Shown here in pieces: positions 11,465 through 19,600 of a DNA stretch of 44,599 nt. The DNA comes from Prevotella sp. (GTDB taxonomy: Bacteria; Bacteroidota; Bacteroidia; Bacteroidales; Bacteroidaceae). The DNA lies in NCBI GenBank assembly GCA_024681875.1, contig JAILAA010000008.1:1-44599 (forward strand), in the 5' to 3' direction. The position numbers and the translations under genes are program-made. Position 1 is the first letter of the stretch. Each line of letters begins with the position of its first letter. The notes beneath the pieces are model-generated. The model saw only the letters and a program-made list of their open reading frames with translations. It had not been told where the DNA came from and did no database searches.

Positions 11465-14302
11465 TTAGCTACGGCTCACTTGCAGTCCCGTAGCCGAGAG
11501 TGTCATGTCAACGAATCGGGCGTTGGGATGCTGACGGTTGGCTGTCAGTATCTGCTTGATGCGTGCGGCCGCATCGGGGTCTTTGGCCACCATGTAGAGA
11601 TAGCCGCCGCCGCCCGCGCCGGGCAGTTTGTAGCCAAGGCAGAGGTCGTCGACCAGTTCTGTGAGGCGTCTGACGGCCTCAGGGTTGGTGCCGCTATCGA
11701 TGAGCTGGTTTTGCTGCCATGTACGCCCCACAAGCTGTCCCATCAGTCTGAAGTCTTGTCTCTGTATGGCGTCGAACATTTCGGCGGCATGGTTTTTCAT
11801 CTGTCGCAGAATGTCCAGTTGTCGTCCTTCATTCAGGAACATGCGCCTGACGATTTCTGCCAGTATCTGCTTGGCTGTGCGTGTCATGCCGGTATAGTAG
11901 AGCAGGTGACACTGTCGGTATTCCGGCTGTGTGTAGATGTCGGTGGGCAACCAGCGAGCCAAGGGCAGTTGTGTGAAGCCGTCGGCAGTCTGCAGCAGTT
12001 TCACGCCAGGCAGAATGCCACCAAATTGGTCTTGCCATCCGCCACCCGTGGTAAGGAGCTGCTCCAAAGCCAGTGTGCGGCGTCCTATCTCGTTCTTGTC
12101 CCATGTCAGATGACAGAAGTCGCCAACGGCGGCAAGCACGGTGGCGGCAAGAATGGAGCTGGTGCCCAGTCCGCTGCCTGCGGGGATGGCCGAGAGCAGT
12201 GTCAGTTCGATGCCGCAGCCAAAGTCTTTCAGTTGCTCCTCTAAGGATGCATAATGTCGGGCGGCGAACTCTGGAGCGAAGCCTGCCAAGGCAAGTGCAG
12301 CTTTAGGGATGGAGAACGGCGAGCCTACACGGTTGTATTGCAGCAGTTCGTCATAGGTGGTTACAATTTCTGTAGCACCCAGGTCAATGCTCCTCAAGAT
12401 GATGTGCGGCTGTGCCGACGGTTTGACGTAGGCTTGCAGGGGCTGTTGGCCATTCAGTTCGATGGCCAGGTTGACGACGCTGCCGCCCTCCAGCAGGCAA
12501 TAGGGTGGGGTGTCTGTCCATCCTCCGGCAATGTCAATGCGCACCGGACTGCGCGCCCACACTATCTGATCGGTCTGCACGGCCAGTTGCGGCTGCTGTT
12601 TCTGGGCTACGATGTCGTCGATGATTCCCTGGCGCAGTAAAGCAAAGGCCTGCTGGCTGTCGTTGCGGAACATGGCGTCGTGTATGCGTGTCATAAGCGG
12701 GGCATCGGCAGACAGTGCCGGTGGCCATGCGATACCGTTCTGACGGAAGTCGCGAGCGGCATCGTCCAAGTCCAGCTGGTAGAACACGCTGTGCTGCCAG
12801 TTGCGTGCTAAGGCGGGCCAGTTGTCGCAGCGGAAGCGGCGGCGCTGGTCGAAAAGACGCTCAAGATTTGCCTGTGCAGATATTTGCTCAGCACTTAGGA
12901 GGTGTGAGGTGAGAGGTGAGAGGTGAGAGGTGTGAGGTGTGAGGTGAGAAATGAGCCAAGGCTCTATCTCGTTGAGTTTTAGTACGGGGAACTGCGGGCG
13001 CTGCTGCTCGGCGCCGTCGAAGCGGTCGTCGATGTGATAGGGACGTATCACGTATTGGTCGGTGCCGATAGGAACGATGTCGAGGCACTGTCCAGGCTCT
13101 AACGTCAGTTGCCAGTCGTTTTTGGGCACGCCTGTCACGATGTTGTCGTGTGTCAGCCGCCATTGCGGGCCAAGCCAGCTGTTCTCCACCCAGATGTTAG
13201 TGTTCTGTTCTGTGAATGTGCAGTGGGTGATGGCATTCTGCACAAAAATGGATGGGTGCGGCTTCCGGTCGTGGTGCATGATGCGGCGCTGGTCGGAGAC
13301 GACGTTCTGCAGGCGCACTGTCGAGGAAATCATCTCCGAAGAGGTGCCAAAATGATAGAACTCGCCGCCCGTCAGCGGCACGATGGCTACCGACAGCTCT
13401 TTCAGCTCCGCGTCGTCGAGCTCAGGGTCAGTGCCAAGGCCACGGCCGAAGTCGGAATAGAGGTCGTAAAGCCTCACCCCCAACCCCTCTCCCAAGGAGA
13501 GGGGAGGAATTTCCTCAGCGGCAAAGGTATTTACTCCCCTCTCCTTGGGAGAGGGGTTGGGGGTGAGGCTTTTCTTTATTAACAGCCGGACGGCACGGTC
13601 GCTGAGCAGCCAGATGCCGATGTCGGTGAGGTAGTAGTGCTGGCGCTGTAGCCCGTTGAGTTGTTCTACTGACGGCTTTTGCATCATTTTCTTCAGAACC
13701 TGCGGTGTCTGACGGTTGGCGATGAAGACACCGTGATGCTGTGCCACGCTGGCGTCTAGCCAGAGGCCATAGCACACCACGTCAGCCTCTGGCACGGGTG
13801 GCAGCGACGGTCTGTCGCCGCCAACGCGGATGAGCACGTCGCCGCTCACCACCATCGTGTTCAGCCCCTGCGGTGCCATCTGCATAATGCGTTCATAGAG
13901 TGGCAGCTGCAATGACAGCAGGTCTTGGCTAAGGCGCTGCCCACGCTCCCAGCGTAGTACAGGCACAGGTGTCAGTATCTTTCCCGAGGGCGCGTATGCC
14001 GGCAGACGGCGGCTCTGTCCACCGGCGTGTAACAGGATGCGCTTCTCTTTCGACAGCCAGTCGTTGAAGAGTGAAGCTGTTGCCATACCTTCACCTGATG
14101 GAACGGCAGCAGCCGCTTCTTCATTTAAGAATGCCTGCCACAGCAGCCAGGCCGTGCCGCCGCCACTGCCCACACGGTGCCCTTCGGGGTCGCAGGTGCA
14201 GAAGAACTCGTTGGCACTGAGGCCGGTAATATCATGGAATACGGTGACGCTCCGTGTGCCTTTCTGCACCAGATTGGGCGGCAGTGAGAGAAGTTTTTTC
14301 AT
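11465..14302 (-). CDS. fkp: Bifunctional L-fucokinase / GDP-L-fucose pyrophosphorylase
   Basis: A 945-residue enzyme that salvages free L-fucose: the C-terminal GHMP kinase makes fucose-1-phosphate and the N-terminal domain converts it to GDP-fucose for capsule and glycoprotein fucosylation. The N-terminal half has GSGGGTAWLLWQAF and HAGGQSRRLPAYAPSGKIL (nucleotide binding). The kinase half has RIDIAGGWTDTPPYCL, AIPAGSGLGTSSILAATVL and the C-terminal LPGAGGGGYLYMV. The first ATG in frame (14362) lies upstream of the promoter; ATG 14302 gives the usual length (Bacteroides Fkp about 949). Two repeat-derived insertions sit in the middle: residues about 245-278 and about 450-468. Both are in frame and lie between the two catalytic regions. 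Confidence 0.95.
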   Translation of the reverse strand: MKKLLSLPPNLVQKGTRSVTVFHDITGLSANEFFCTCDPEGHRVGSGGGTAWLLWQAFLNEEAAAAVPSGEGMATASLFNDWLSKEKRILLHAGGQSRRLPAYAPSGKILTPVPVLRWERGQRLSQDLLSLQLPLYERIMQMAPQGLNTMVVSGDVLIRVGGDRPSLPPVPEADVVCYGLWLDASVAQHHGVFIANRQTPQVLKKMMQKPSVEQLNGLQRQHYYLTDIGIWLLSDRAVRLLIKKSLTPNPSPKERGVNTFAAEEIPPLSLGEGLGVRLYDLYSDFGRGLGTDPELDDAELKELSVAIVPLTGGEFYHFGTSSEMISSTVRLQNVVSDQRRIMHHDRKPHPSIFVQNAITHCTFTEQNTNIWVENSWLGPQWRLTHDNIVTGVPKNDWQLTLEPGQCLDIVPIGTDQYVIRPYHIDDRFDGAEQQRPQFPVLKLNEIEPWLISHLTPHTSHLSPLTSHLLSAEQISAQANLERLFDQRRRFRCDNWPALARNWQHSVFYQLDLDDAARDFRQNGIAWPPALSADAPLMTRIHDAMFRNDSQQAFALLRQGIIDDIVAQKQQPQLAVQTDQIVWARSPVRIDIAGGWTDTPPYCLLEGGSVVNLAIELNGQQPLQAYVKPSAQPHIILRSIDLGATEIVTTYDELLQYNRVGSPFSIPKAALALAGFAPEFAARHYASLEEQLKDFGCGIELTLLSAIPAGSGLGTSSILAATVLAAVGDFCHLTWDKNEIGRRTLALEQLLTTGGGWQDQFGGILPGVKLLQTADGFTQLPLARWLPTDIYTQPEYRQCHLLYYTGMTRTAKQILAEIVRRMFLNEGRQLDILRQMKNHAAEMFDAIQRQDFRLMGQLVGRTWQQNQLIDSGTNPEAVRRLTELVDDLCLGYKLPGAGGGGYLYMVAKDPDAAARIKQILTANRQHPNARFVDMTLSATGLQVSRS
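12900..12955 (-). repeat. CTCACCT heptamer array inside fkp
   Basis: Eight 7-bp units (plus strand AGGTGTG, AGGTGAG x3, AGGTGTG x2, AGGTGAG, AAATGAG) encode a Ser/Thr/His/Leu/Pro-rich stretch (SHLTPHTSHLSPLTSHLL). CTCACCT repeats have no stop codon in any of the three forward frames. Confidence 0.85.
13471..13569 (-). repeat. 99-bp in-frame element with perfect 34-bp inverted repeats inside fkp
   Basis: Bases 13471-13504 are the exact reverse complement of 13536-13569, with a 31-bp loop between. The element is 99 bp (33 codons), so it preserves the reading frame, and encodes SLTPNPSPKERG ... LSLGEGLGVRL. Peptides of this type recur in many unrelated Bacteroidota proteins, which marks it as a dispersed palindromic element rather than part of Fkp. 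Confidence 0.9.
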
Positions 14303-14322
14303 GTTTCCTGTATAGTTTGATG

Positions 14323-14354
14323 CAAAAATACGAATTGTTTTCGAGACAGCCAAA
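14323..14354 (-). promoter_or_regulatory. Promoter of fkp
   Basis: On the minus strand TTTG (14354-14351), 20 bp, TATTTTTG (14330-14323). The leader to ATG 14302 is short (about 14 nt), which excludes the upstream ATG 14362. Confidence 0.65.
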
Positions 14355-14389
14355 CATTTCACGTAAAAACTAAGGTGTCAGAATGAGAG

Positions 14390-14421
14390 AGAGCCGAGGG
14401 TCGCGCTTGACCGTCGGCTCT
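14390..14421. other. Strong hairpin downstream of the anti-sigma gene
   Basis: AGAGCCGA-G-GGTC pairs with GACC-G-TCGGCTCT around a 6-nt loop (one G-G mismatch). No long T-run follows on either strand. It lies 99 bp past the anti-sigma stop codon in the otherwise empty spacer 14355-14519 and may end or protect that mRNA. Confidence 0.55.
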
Positions 14422-14519
14422 TGCTCTTCTTGGAAAAATGTGAAGCTTCGCAGCTTTGAGTTGTGTTTTAATCCTAAATGATATATTATAGAGAAAGCAT
14501 AGAAATATATTAGTTATTT

Positions 14520-15044
14520 TTAATCCATGTTATTGCCCAACAGCGTGTCGACAGGCACGGCTATCGGTAATTCCTCCTTGGCTAACGTCAGCGTGTCGCT
14601 CACTTGGCCGTAAGCTACGTCGGGTCCTTGGCTGTCAGCCTTGATGTTGGCATATTCGTCCATGTCTGTCCATGTGTTGTCATGGCGCATAGACTGGTTG
14701 ATGGCGTTTCCTACGGTGAGGAGGATGGCCACCATGGCGGCAGAGGCGAACAGGGGACGCAGGCGCTCGGTAAGCTTGATGGTGCGTGCCTTGACCTGTT
14801 TGGACTGTAGGGGCACTACGTCGGCGGGCAACATGGAGAGCACGCGCTTGTCGAACTCGTCGCCAAGAACGTCCTTTTCGTCAAATGCTGTAAACAACGG
14901 TGCATACTGCTTCAGCTCCTGAGGCATGTCCTCTACGCCCTGGGCGAAGAAGCTTTTCAGGATCTGCTCTTCCTGTAGCGTTGTTTCAGCGCTAAAGTAG
15001 CGTTCAAGCAGTTGCTCAATGTACTTATAGTCCATGTTGTTCAA
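14520..15044 (-). CDS. Putative anti-sigma factor partner of the ECF sigma factor
   Basis: A 174-residue single-pass membrane protein. The cytosolic N-terminal part (1-about 85: YIEQLLERYFSAETTLQEEQ) is helical, as in many Bacteroidota anti-sigma factors. A transmembrane segment follows at about 97-113 (PLFASAAMVAILLTVGNAI), then a short acidic periplasmic tail. No zinc-binding HxxxCxxC motif is present. Its start overlaps the sigma gene's stop by 20 bp, implying translational coupling. The call rests on this coupling and topology; direct evidence of sigma binding is lacking. ATG 15044 or ATG 15035 could be the start. Confidence 0.65.
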   Translation of the reverse strand: MNNMDYKYIEQLLERYFSAETTLQEEQILKSFFAQGVEDMPQELKQYAPLFTAFDEKDVLGDEFDKRVLSMLPADVVPLQSKQVKARTIKLTERLRPLFASAAMVAILLTVGNAINQSMRHDNTWTDMDEYANIKADSQGPDVAYGQVSDTLTLAKEELPIAVPVDTLLGNNMD

Positions 15045-15549
15045 TTTGTAGGAATCTCTGTTTTATGGTCTGGCGGGCTCGGAAGATGTTCACCTTGACT
15101 TGTTGCTCTGTGATGCCCATCACATGTGCAATGTCCTTGTAGGCTTTGCCCTCCATATCGCGCAGCTGCATACAGGTGCGCTGTTTCTCGGGCAGCTGGT
15201 TGACCAGCTTTCTCACCAGTTCCACGCGGTCGCGCTGTACGGCTTGTTCCTCAGGGTTGGCTGCGTAGGAGTGGTCTGCGTGCTCCGTCCCTCCTCCCTC
15301 TTCAAGGGATGTGTTTTGGTTGTCGGCGCGTTTTATCTTGTCGAGTGCCACGTTGCGGCAAATGGTCAGGCAGAACGCCTCGATGCTATCCAGCTCCTTC
15401 CACTGCTCGCGTCGGTTCCATACTTTCAGCATGGTCTCCTGCACTACGTCCTCGGCATCGGCTCTGTTGAGAGTGATGCGCAATGCCAGCCGGAAGAGTT
15501 CGTTCTTCAATGGCAGGATATCGGTGCGGAAGAAGCTGATTTCTTTCAT
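15025..15549 (-). CDS. ECF-type RNA polymerase sigma-70 factor
   Basis: A 174-residue sigma factor. Region 2 spans about 10-75 (LFRLALRITLNRADAEDVVQE, TMLKVWNRR, AFCLTICRNVALDKIKR). An acidic linker follows, then region 4 at about 115-170 (QLPEKQRTCMQLRDMEGKAY, KDIAHVMGITEQQVKVNIF, RARQTIKQ). The frame extends to ATG 15594, but MKEISFFRTDILPLKNELF from 15549 is the usual N-terminus and the extension contains a poly-Phe artefact of a T-rich leader. It is followed by an overlapping putative anti-sigma gene. No TonB/FecR pair is nearby, so it does not look like a SusC-linked sigma/anti-sigma pair. Confidence 0.88.
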   Translation of the reverse strand: MKEISFFRTDILPLKNELFRLALRITLNRADAEDVVQETMLKVWNRREQWKELDSIEAFCLTICRNVALDKIKRADNQNTSLEEGGGTEHADHSYAANPEEQAVQRDRVELVRKLVNQLPEKQRTCMQLRDMEGKAYKDIAHVMGITEQQVKVNIFRARQTIKQRFLQIEQHGL

Positions 15550-15600
15550 CCTCTCTATTTGTATAGACGATTGGTAAAAAAAAAAGTTACACAAGCAATC

Positions 15601-16656
15601 TTATTTTTCTTCTTTCTCTTTCCATTCTGACAAAGATTCCAGCAGGATTTCTATGAGGCGGGGTATGGCGTAGCCGTCAATGTCGGCTTCGTTGATCCAG
15701 ATATAGTCGGGCGGCAATGTTGGCCGCTGGTCGGTGTCCAGCAGATAGAAATCGGCCAGCAGGATGCGGTGGGTAAGCACGTGGCGCACGTCTTTCCTGA
15801 TGAGGGTAAGGCGGTTTTTGGCATCAAAACCGTCCGGCACCGTAGAGGCATCGCCGATGTTGAGTGGCTCCCACAAGCCCTGCCAGATGTCGCCCTTGCC
15901 GCGGCGGTGTATGGCTATCTGCCCCTTGCATCTTATATATATGTACGCGAGGCGCCGTGTCTGCACCTTCAGCTTCTGCTCTTTCACGGGTCGTTGATTG
16001 ACGGTGCCGTGGGCCAGGGCGAGACATGAGCCGCACAGCGGACAGTCGGCACAGCGTGGAGACTGCGGCGTGCACCATGTGGCTCCGAAGTCCATGACGG
16101 CCTGATTGTAGGCGGCAGCTTTGCCTGGTGGCAACAGTTGTGTAGCCAAATCGTCGAAGAGGTGTCGTCCCTGCGTGCTGTTGATGGGTGTGTCGATGTC
16201 GAAATAGCGACTGAGCACACGGAATACGTTGCCGTCGACCACGGCGGCAGGAACGTCGAAGGCCATCGAAGCGATGGCGGCAGCGGTATAGGGGCCCACG
16301 CCTTCCAGACGGCGCAGTCCCTCTACGGTGTTTGGGAAACCGCCCATAGCCACCACCTGACGGGCTGCAGCCAACAGATGGCGCGCGCGGGAATAATACC
16401 CCAGGCCCTGCCACATGCGCAGCACCTCCTCTTCGCTGGCTTCTGCCAGCTGCTCCACCGTAGGCCAGCGGTCGACGAAGCGCAGCCAGTAGTTGCGGCC
16501 CTGTTCGATGCGCGTCTGCTGAAGGATGACCTCGCTCAGCCAGATGCTGTAGGCGTCGTGTGTGTCGCGCCAAGGCAGCTGTCTCGCATGGTGCTCGTAC
16601 CACACCAGCATGGCTGAGGCGAAGGGATGCAGAGGCGTGTTCTCTTTCTTTTTCAT
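15601..16656 (-). CDS. mutY: A/G-specific adenine DNA glycosylase
   Basis: A 351-residue base-excision repair enzyme that removes adenine mispaired with 8-oxoguanine. The helix-hairpin-helix reads LEGVGPYTAAAIASMAF. Catalytic residues are Glu42 in SEVILQQTR and Asp141 in VVDGNVFRVLSRY. The [4Fe-4S] ligands are Cys195-X6-Cys202-X2-Cys205-X5-Cys211, the canonical spacing. The C-terminal NUDIX-like domain (about 230-345: HRRGKGDIWQGLWEP) recognises the oxidised guanine. The promoter ends five bases before ATG 16656, so the mRNA is predicted to be leaderless. It is probably co-transcribed with the sigma factor gene 51 bp downstream. Confidence 0.95.
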   Translation of the reverse strand: MKKKENTPLHPFASAMLVWYEHHARQLPWRDTHDAYSIWLSEVILQQTRIEQGRNYWLRFVDRWPTVEQLAEASEEEVLRMWQGLGYYSRARHLLAAARQVVAMGGFPNTVEGLRRLEGVGPYTAAAIASMAFDVPAAVVDGNVFRVLSRYFDIDTPINSTQGRHLFDDLATQLLPPGKAAAYNQAVMDFGATWCTPQSPRCADCPLCGSCLALAHGTVNQRPVKEQKLKVQTRRLAYIYIRCKGQIAIHRRGKGDIWQGLWEPLNIGDASTVPDGFDAKNRLTLIRKDVRHVLTHRILLADFYLLDTDQRPTLPPDYIWINEADIDGYAIPRLIEILLESLSEWKEKEEK

Positions 16657-16661
16657 GTGTG

Positions 16662-16692
16662 CAAAGGTACGAATAAGAGAGTAAAAAGCAAA
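16662..16692 (-). promoter_or_regulatory. mutY promoter; predicts a leaderless mRNA
   Basis: Minus-strand TTTG (16692-16689), 19 bp, TACCTTTG (16669-16662), then only five bases to the ATG. Confidence 0.65.
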
Positions 16693-16737
16693 AGAAAATC
16701 AGTTATTTCTTTTCCTTTCCGTATGGCTCAAGCCAGA

Positions 16738-16821
16738 AGTCTAAATCGCGACGCAAACTATATAAACCATGACGCGATTTATATAGACTGCGTCGTGGTC
16801 TATAAAAACCACGACGTGATT
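16738..16821. repeat. Array of four 21-bp units (TATATA plus palindromic core)
   Basis: Units start at 16738, 16759, 16780 and 16801. The common pattern is TATATAAAC(C) followed by a core such as CATGACGCG, GCGTCGTGG or CACGACGTG, alternating in orientation. It sits in the divergent mutY-tsaB spacer, about 45 bp upstream of the mutY -33 box and 40 bp upstream of tsaB's. The same four-unit, 84-bp layout occurs at 29457-29540. Confidence 0.8.
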
Positions 16822-16860
16822 TAAAAAAACGCAGCGGTCAGAAAAAATAGTGAAATAAAG

Positions 16861-16891
16861 TTGGAATTTAATCGCTTTCTTCGTACCTTTG
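16861..16891 (+). promoter_or_regulatory. Promoter of the tsaB operon
   Basis: TACCTTTG at 16884-16891 with a weak -33 (TTGG for TTTG) at 16861-16864. The start of transcription falls about 25 nt before ATG 16923. Confidence 0.5.
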
Positions 16892-16922
16892 CAGCCTATA
16901 ACAACAGAAACAAGCAGAAAGA

Positions 16923-17621
16923 ATGTCGTGCATACTGCATATTGAGACCAGCACGCAGATGTGCTCCGTGGCCGTAAGCGAGGACTCCCAGGTCATCTAC
17001 CACGACGAGAGCACAACAACCGAGAAGGGTGCCAGTGCAGAGCGTCTGGGTACTATGATAGACGCGGCGATGTCGTTTACCGACAGCCACGCCATCCCCT
17101 TTGACGCCGTGGCCGTCAGCGGAGGCCCGGGGTCCTATACCGGCCTGCGCATCGGTGTGTCGATGGCCAAGGGCATCTGCTGCGGGCGCGACTTGAAGCT
17201 TGTCAGCGTCCCTACGCTCGAACTGCTTTGCGTGCCTGTGCTGCTAAGAGACATGTTGCCCGAAGACGCTTTGCTGTGCCCCATGCTTGATGCGCGTCGC
17301 ATGGAGGTCTACGCTGCTGTCTACGACCGCGCCTTGCACCCGTTGCGCGGTGTGCAGGCCGATGTGGTCGATGCTGCCACCTATCGCCCGTGGCTCGACC
17401 AGCACCCTGTCTTTTTCTTCGGCCCTGGGGCCGCAAAATGTATGGATGCCATCAGTCATCCCAATGCGCACTTGATAGAAAACATCATGCCCGTGGCCCG
17501 CTGGATGCAGCCACTGGCCGAGCGCCGTCTGCTTAACGGACAAACGGAGGACGTTGCCTACTATGAGCCCTTCTACCTGAAGGACTTCGTGGCCAAAGTC
17601 TCGAAAAACCCACTTATATAG
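16923..17621 (+). CDS. tsaB: tRNA N6-threonylcarbamoyladenosine biosynthesis protein TsaB
   Basis: A 232-residue member of the ASKHA/Kae1 superfamily that scaffolds TsaD and TsaE in making t6A at position 37 of ANN-decoding tRNAs. Family marks are the N-terminal ILHIETSTQMCSVAVS, the central AVSGGPGSYTGLRIGVSMAKG and VSVPTLELL. The catalytic metal ligands belong to TsaD, which is not in the window. It heads a plus-strand run with very short spacers (7, 3, 4 and 33 bp) into DUF4290, murA, rimM and a permease gene. Confidence 0.93.
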   Translation: MSCILHIETSTQMCSVAVSEDSQVIYHDESTTTEKGASAERLGTMIDAAMSFTDSHAIPFDAVAVSGGPGSYTGLRIGVSMAKGICCGRDLKLVSVPTLELLCVPVLLRDMLPEDALLCPMLDARRMEVYAAVYDRALHPLRGVQADVVDAATYRPWLDQHPVFFFGPGAAKCMDAISHPNAHLIENIMPVARWMQPLAERRLLNGQTEDVAYYEPFYLKDFVAKVSKNPLI

Positions 17622-17628
17622 AAGGAAA

Positions 17629-18237
17629 ATGAATATCGACGGATTAGACTACAATACGCAACGTCAGACGTTGCTGATGCCCGAATATGGGCGCGAGATT
17701 CAAAAGATGGTAGACTATGCTGTCAGTCTTCCTTCGCGCGACGAGCGTCTGCGCTGTGCCAAGACCATCGTGAAGATGATGGAGACGAAGGTGCCGCAGA
17801 TACGCGAGAACGTTGGATACCAGCAGACCCTTTGGGACCATCTGTACCTGATGAGCAACAAGCAGCTTGACATCGACTGGCCCTATGACGTAAGCCAGGC
17901 TGAGCACATTCGCAACAGGCCCGACCCGATGGCACGTCCCGCCACCACTATCAACTTGCGTCATTACGGACGGCTGGTGGAAGAGTTGTGGGACCGTCTG
18001 AAGCAAATGCCTGCGGGCAAGGAGCGCGACCAGCTGGCCTGCTACACAGCCAACCAGATGAAGCGCGACCTCGTGCTCTGGGGCCATGGCTCCATGGACG
18101 ATGCAAAGGTGGCCGACGACCTGGCCCGATACACCGATGGAATCATTCAGCTGGACTTAGACTCCTTTACCTTCGAGCGTTTCGTTCCGTCAGATGAGCT
18201 GCCTTCCACAAATAAAAAAGGAAAGAAGAAGAAGTAA
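17629..18237 (+). CDS. DUF4290 family protein
   Basis: A 202-residue cytoplasmic protein of unknown function, almost confined to Bacteroidota. Recognisable parts are the start GLDYNTQRQTLLMPEYGREIQ, the central VGYQQTLWDHLYLMS and the Lys-rich tail ending KKGKKKK. The family is commonly found immediately upstream of murA and rimM, as here, with three bases between its stop and murA's ATG. The conserved link with wall precursor synthesis and ribosome maturation genes hints at a housekeeping role, but none is demonstrated. Confidence 0.88.
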   Translation: MNIDGLDYNTQRQTLLMPEYGREIQKMVDYAVSLPSRDERLRCAKTIVKMMETKVPQIRENVGYQQTLWDHLYLMSNKQLDIDWPYDVSQAEHIRNRPDPMARPATTINLRHYGRLVEELWDRLKQMPAGKERDQLACYTANQMKRDLVLWGHGSMDDAKVADDLARYTDGIIQLDLDSFTFERFVPSDELPSTNKKGKKKK

Positions 18238-18240
18238 CGG

Positions 18241-19596
18241 ATGGCATCTTTTATCATAGAAGGCGGCCATACGCTTAGCGGAACCATTACGCCGCAAGGA
18301 GCGAAGAACGAGGCACTGCAGGTGATATGCGCTACGCTGCTGACCAGCGAGCCTGTCACCATCAGCAACATACCTAACATCCGCGACGTCAACAACCTCA
18401 TTGAGCTGCTGAGAGAAATTGGCGTGAAGACTCACCCCCTGCAGGGAGAGACAAGAGGGTTGGTCTTTCAGGCCGACCAGCTCAACCTTGAATACTTGGA
18501 GAGCGACGACTTCGTCAAGAAGTGTGCGCAGCTGCGCGGCTCGGTGATGATGATCGGACCGTTGCTGGCGCGTATGGGCAAGGCGGTCATTGCCAAGCCC
18601 GGTGGCGACAAAATCGGACGGCGGCGCCTTGACACCCACTTCCTGGGCTTTGAGCGTCTGGGGGCACACTTCAACCCCATGCCCGAGCGTGGAGTCTATG
18701 AAATCAGCGCTCTTTCTCCAAACTCTAACTCCTCACCTCTCACCTCTCACCCCTCTAACCTAAAGGGGTCTTACATGCTGCTCGACGAAGCCTCGGTCAC
18801 GGGAACGGCCAATATTATCATGGCCGCTGTCATGGCCAGCGGCACCACCACCATATATAATGCTGCCTGTGAGCCCTACGTACAGCAGTTGTGCCGTATG
18901 CTCAACAGCATGGGTGCACGCATCAGCGGCATTGCTTCCAACCTGCTGACCATACACGGCGTACCCTCTCTGCACGGTACGTCGCACCGCATACTGCCCG
19001 ACATGATTGAAGTAGGCTCCTTCATCGGCATGGCCGCCATGGTAGGCGATGGCATCAGGATTAAGGACGTGTCGCTCAAAAACCTTGGTATCATCCCCAA
19101 CACCTTCCGACGCATGGGTATCAAGGTGAAGGAGGAGGGCGACGACTTGTTCGTTCCGCGTATGCGCCATTACGAGATACAGTCGTTTGTAGATGGCAGT
19201 ATCATGACGCTGGCCGACGCCCCCTGGCCAGGCTTGACGCCTGACCTGCTGAGCGTGCTCATCACCGTGGCCACACAGGCACGCGGCAGTGTGCTCTTCC
19301 ACCAGAAGATGTTCGAGAGCCGCCTGTTCTTCGTTGACAAGCTCATCGACATGGGCGCACAGATTATTCTCTGCGACCCCCATCGCGCCGTTGTCGTGGG
19401 CCACGACAGGAAAATGCAGCTAAAGGGCGGACGCATGAGCAGTCCCGACATCCGCGCCGGCATAGCGCTGCTCATTGCTGCGCTAAGCGCCAAGGGCGTC
19501 AGTAGAATCGACAATATTGAGCAGATAGACCGCGGCTACGAGAATATTGAGAGCCGTCTTAATGCCTTAGGCGCGCAAATCACCCGTTTAACCTAA
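18241..19596 (+). CDS. murA: UDP-N-acetylglucosamine 1-carboxyvinyltransferase, Asp-type active site
   Basis: A 451-residue enzyme catalysing the first committed step of peptidoglycan synthesis (enolpyruvyl transfer from PEP to UDP-GlcNAc). Family marks are GTITPQGAKNEALQVICATLL with the catalytic Lys, LDEASVTGTANIIMAAVMA and the C-terminal DIRAGIALLIAALSAKG. In the mobile loop the residue equivalent to E. coli Cys115 is Asp123 (AKPGGDKIGRRRLD). Cys-to-Asp MurAs of other bacteria are active and insensitive to fosfomycin. About 16 residues (160-176, rich in Ser, Pro, Asn and Leu) between GVYEI and GSYMLLDE are encoded by heptamer repeats and are absent from typical MurA. Confidence 0.96.
   Translation: MASFIIEGGHTLSGTITPQGAKNEALQVICATLLTSEPVTISNIPNIRDVNNLIELLREIGVKTHPLQGETRGLVFQADQLNLEYLESDDFVKKCAQLRGSVMMIGPLLARMGKAVIAKPGGDKIGRRRLDTHFLGFERLGAHFNPMPERGVYEISALSPNSNSSPLTSHPSNLKGSYMLLDEASVTGTANIIMAAVMASGTTTIYNAACEPYVQQLCRMLNSMGARISGIASNLLTIHGVPSLHGTSHRILPDMIEVGSFIGMAAMVGDGIRIKDVSLKNLGIIPNTFRRMGIKVKEEGDDLFVPRMRHYEIQSFVDGSIMTLADAPWPGLTPDLLSVLITVATQARGSVLFHQKMFESRLFFVDKLIDMGAQIILCDPHRAVVVGHDRKMQLKGGRMSSPDIRAGIALLIAALSAKGVSRIDNIEQIDRGYENIESRLNALGAQITRLT
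18725..18766 (+). repeat. CTCACCT heptamer tract inside murA
   Basis: Units CTAACTC, CTCACCT, CTCACCT, CTCACCC, CTCTAAC, CTAAAGG run through a surface loop of an essential gene in frame. They encode Ser/Thr/Pro/His-rich sequence (SSPLTSHPSNL). Confidence 0.8.
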
Positions 19597-19600
19597 GCCC

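Noticed and set aside
14303..14362. ATG 14362 as fkp start (20 extra residues)
   Set aside because: The consensus promoter lies inside this extension and the protein length without it fits the family.
15550..15594. N-terminal extension of the sigma factor (MCNFFFYQSS...)
   Set aside because: Encoded by a T-rich leader; the standard ECF start is the ATG at 15549.
16738..16821. 21-bp units as a CRISPR array
   Set aside because: Units follow each other without spacers, are degenerate, alternate in orientation and have no cas genes nearby.
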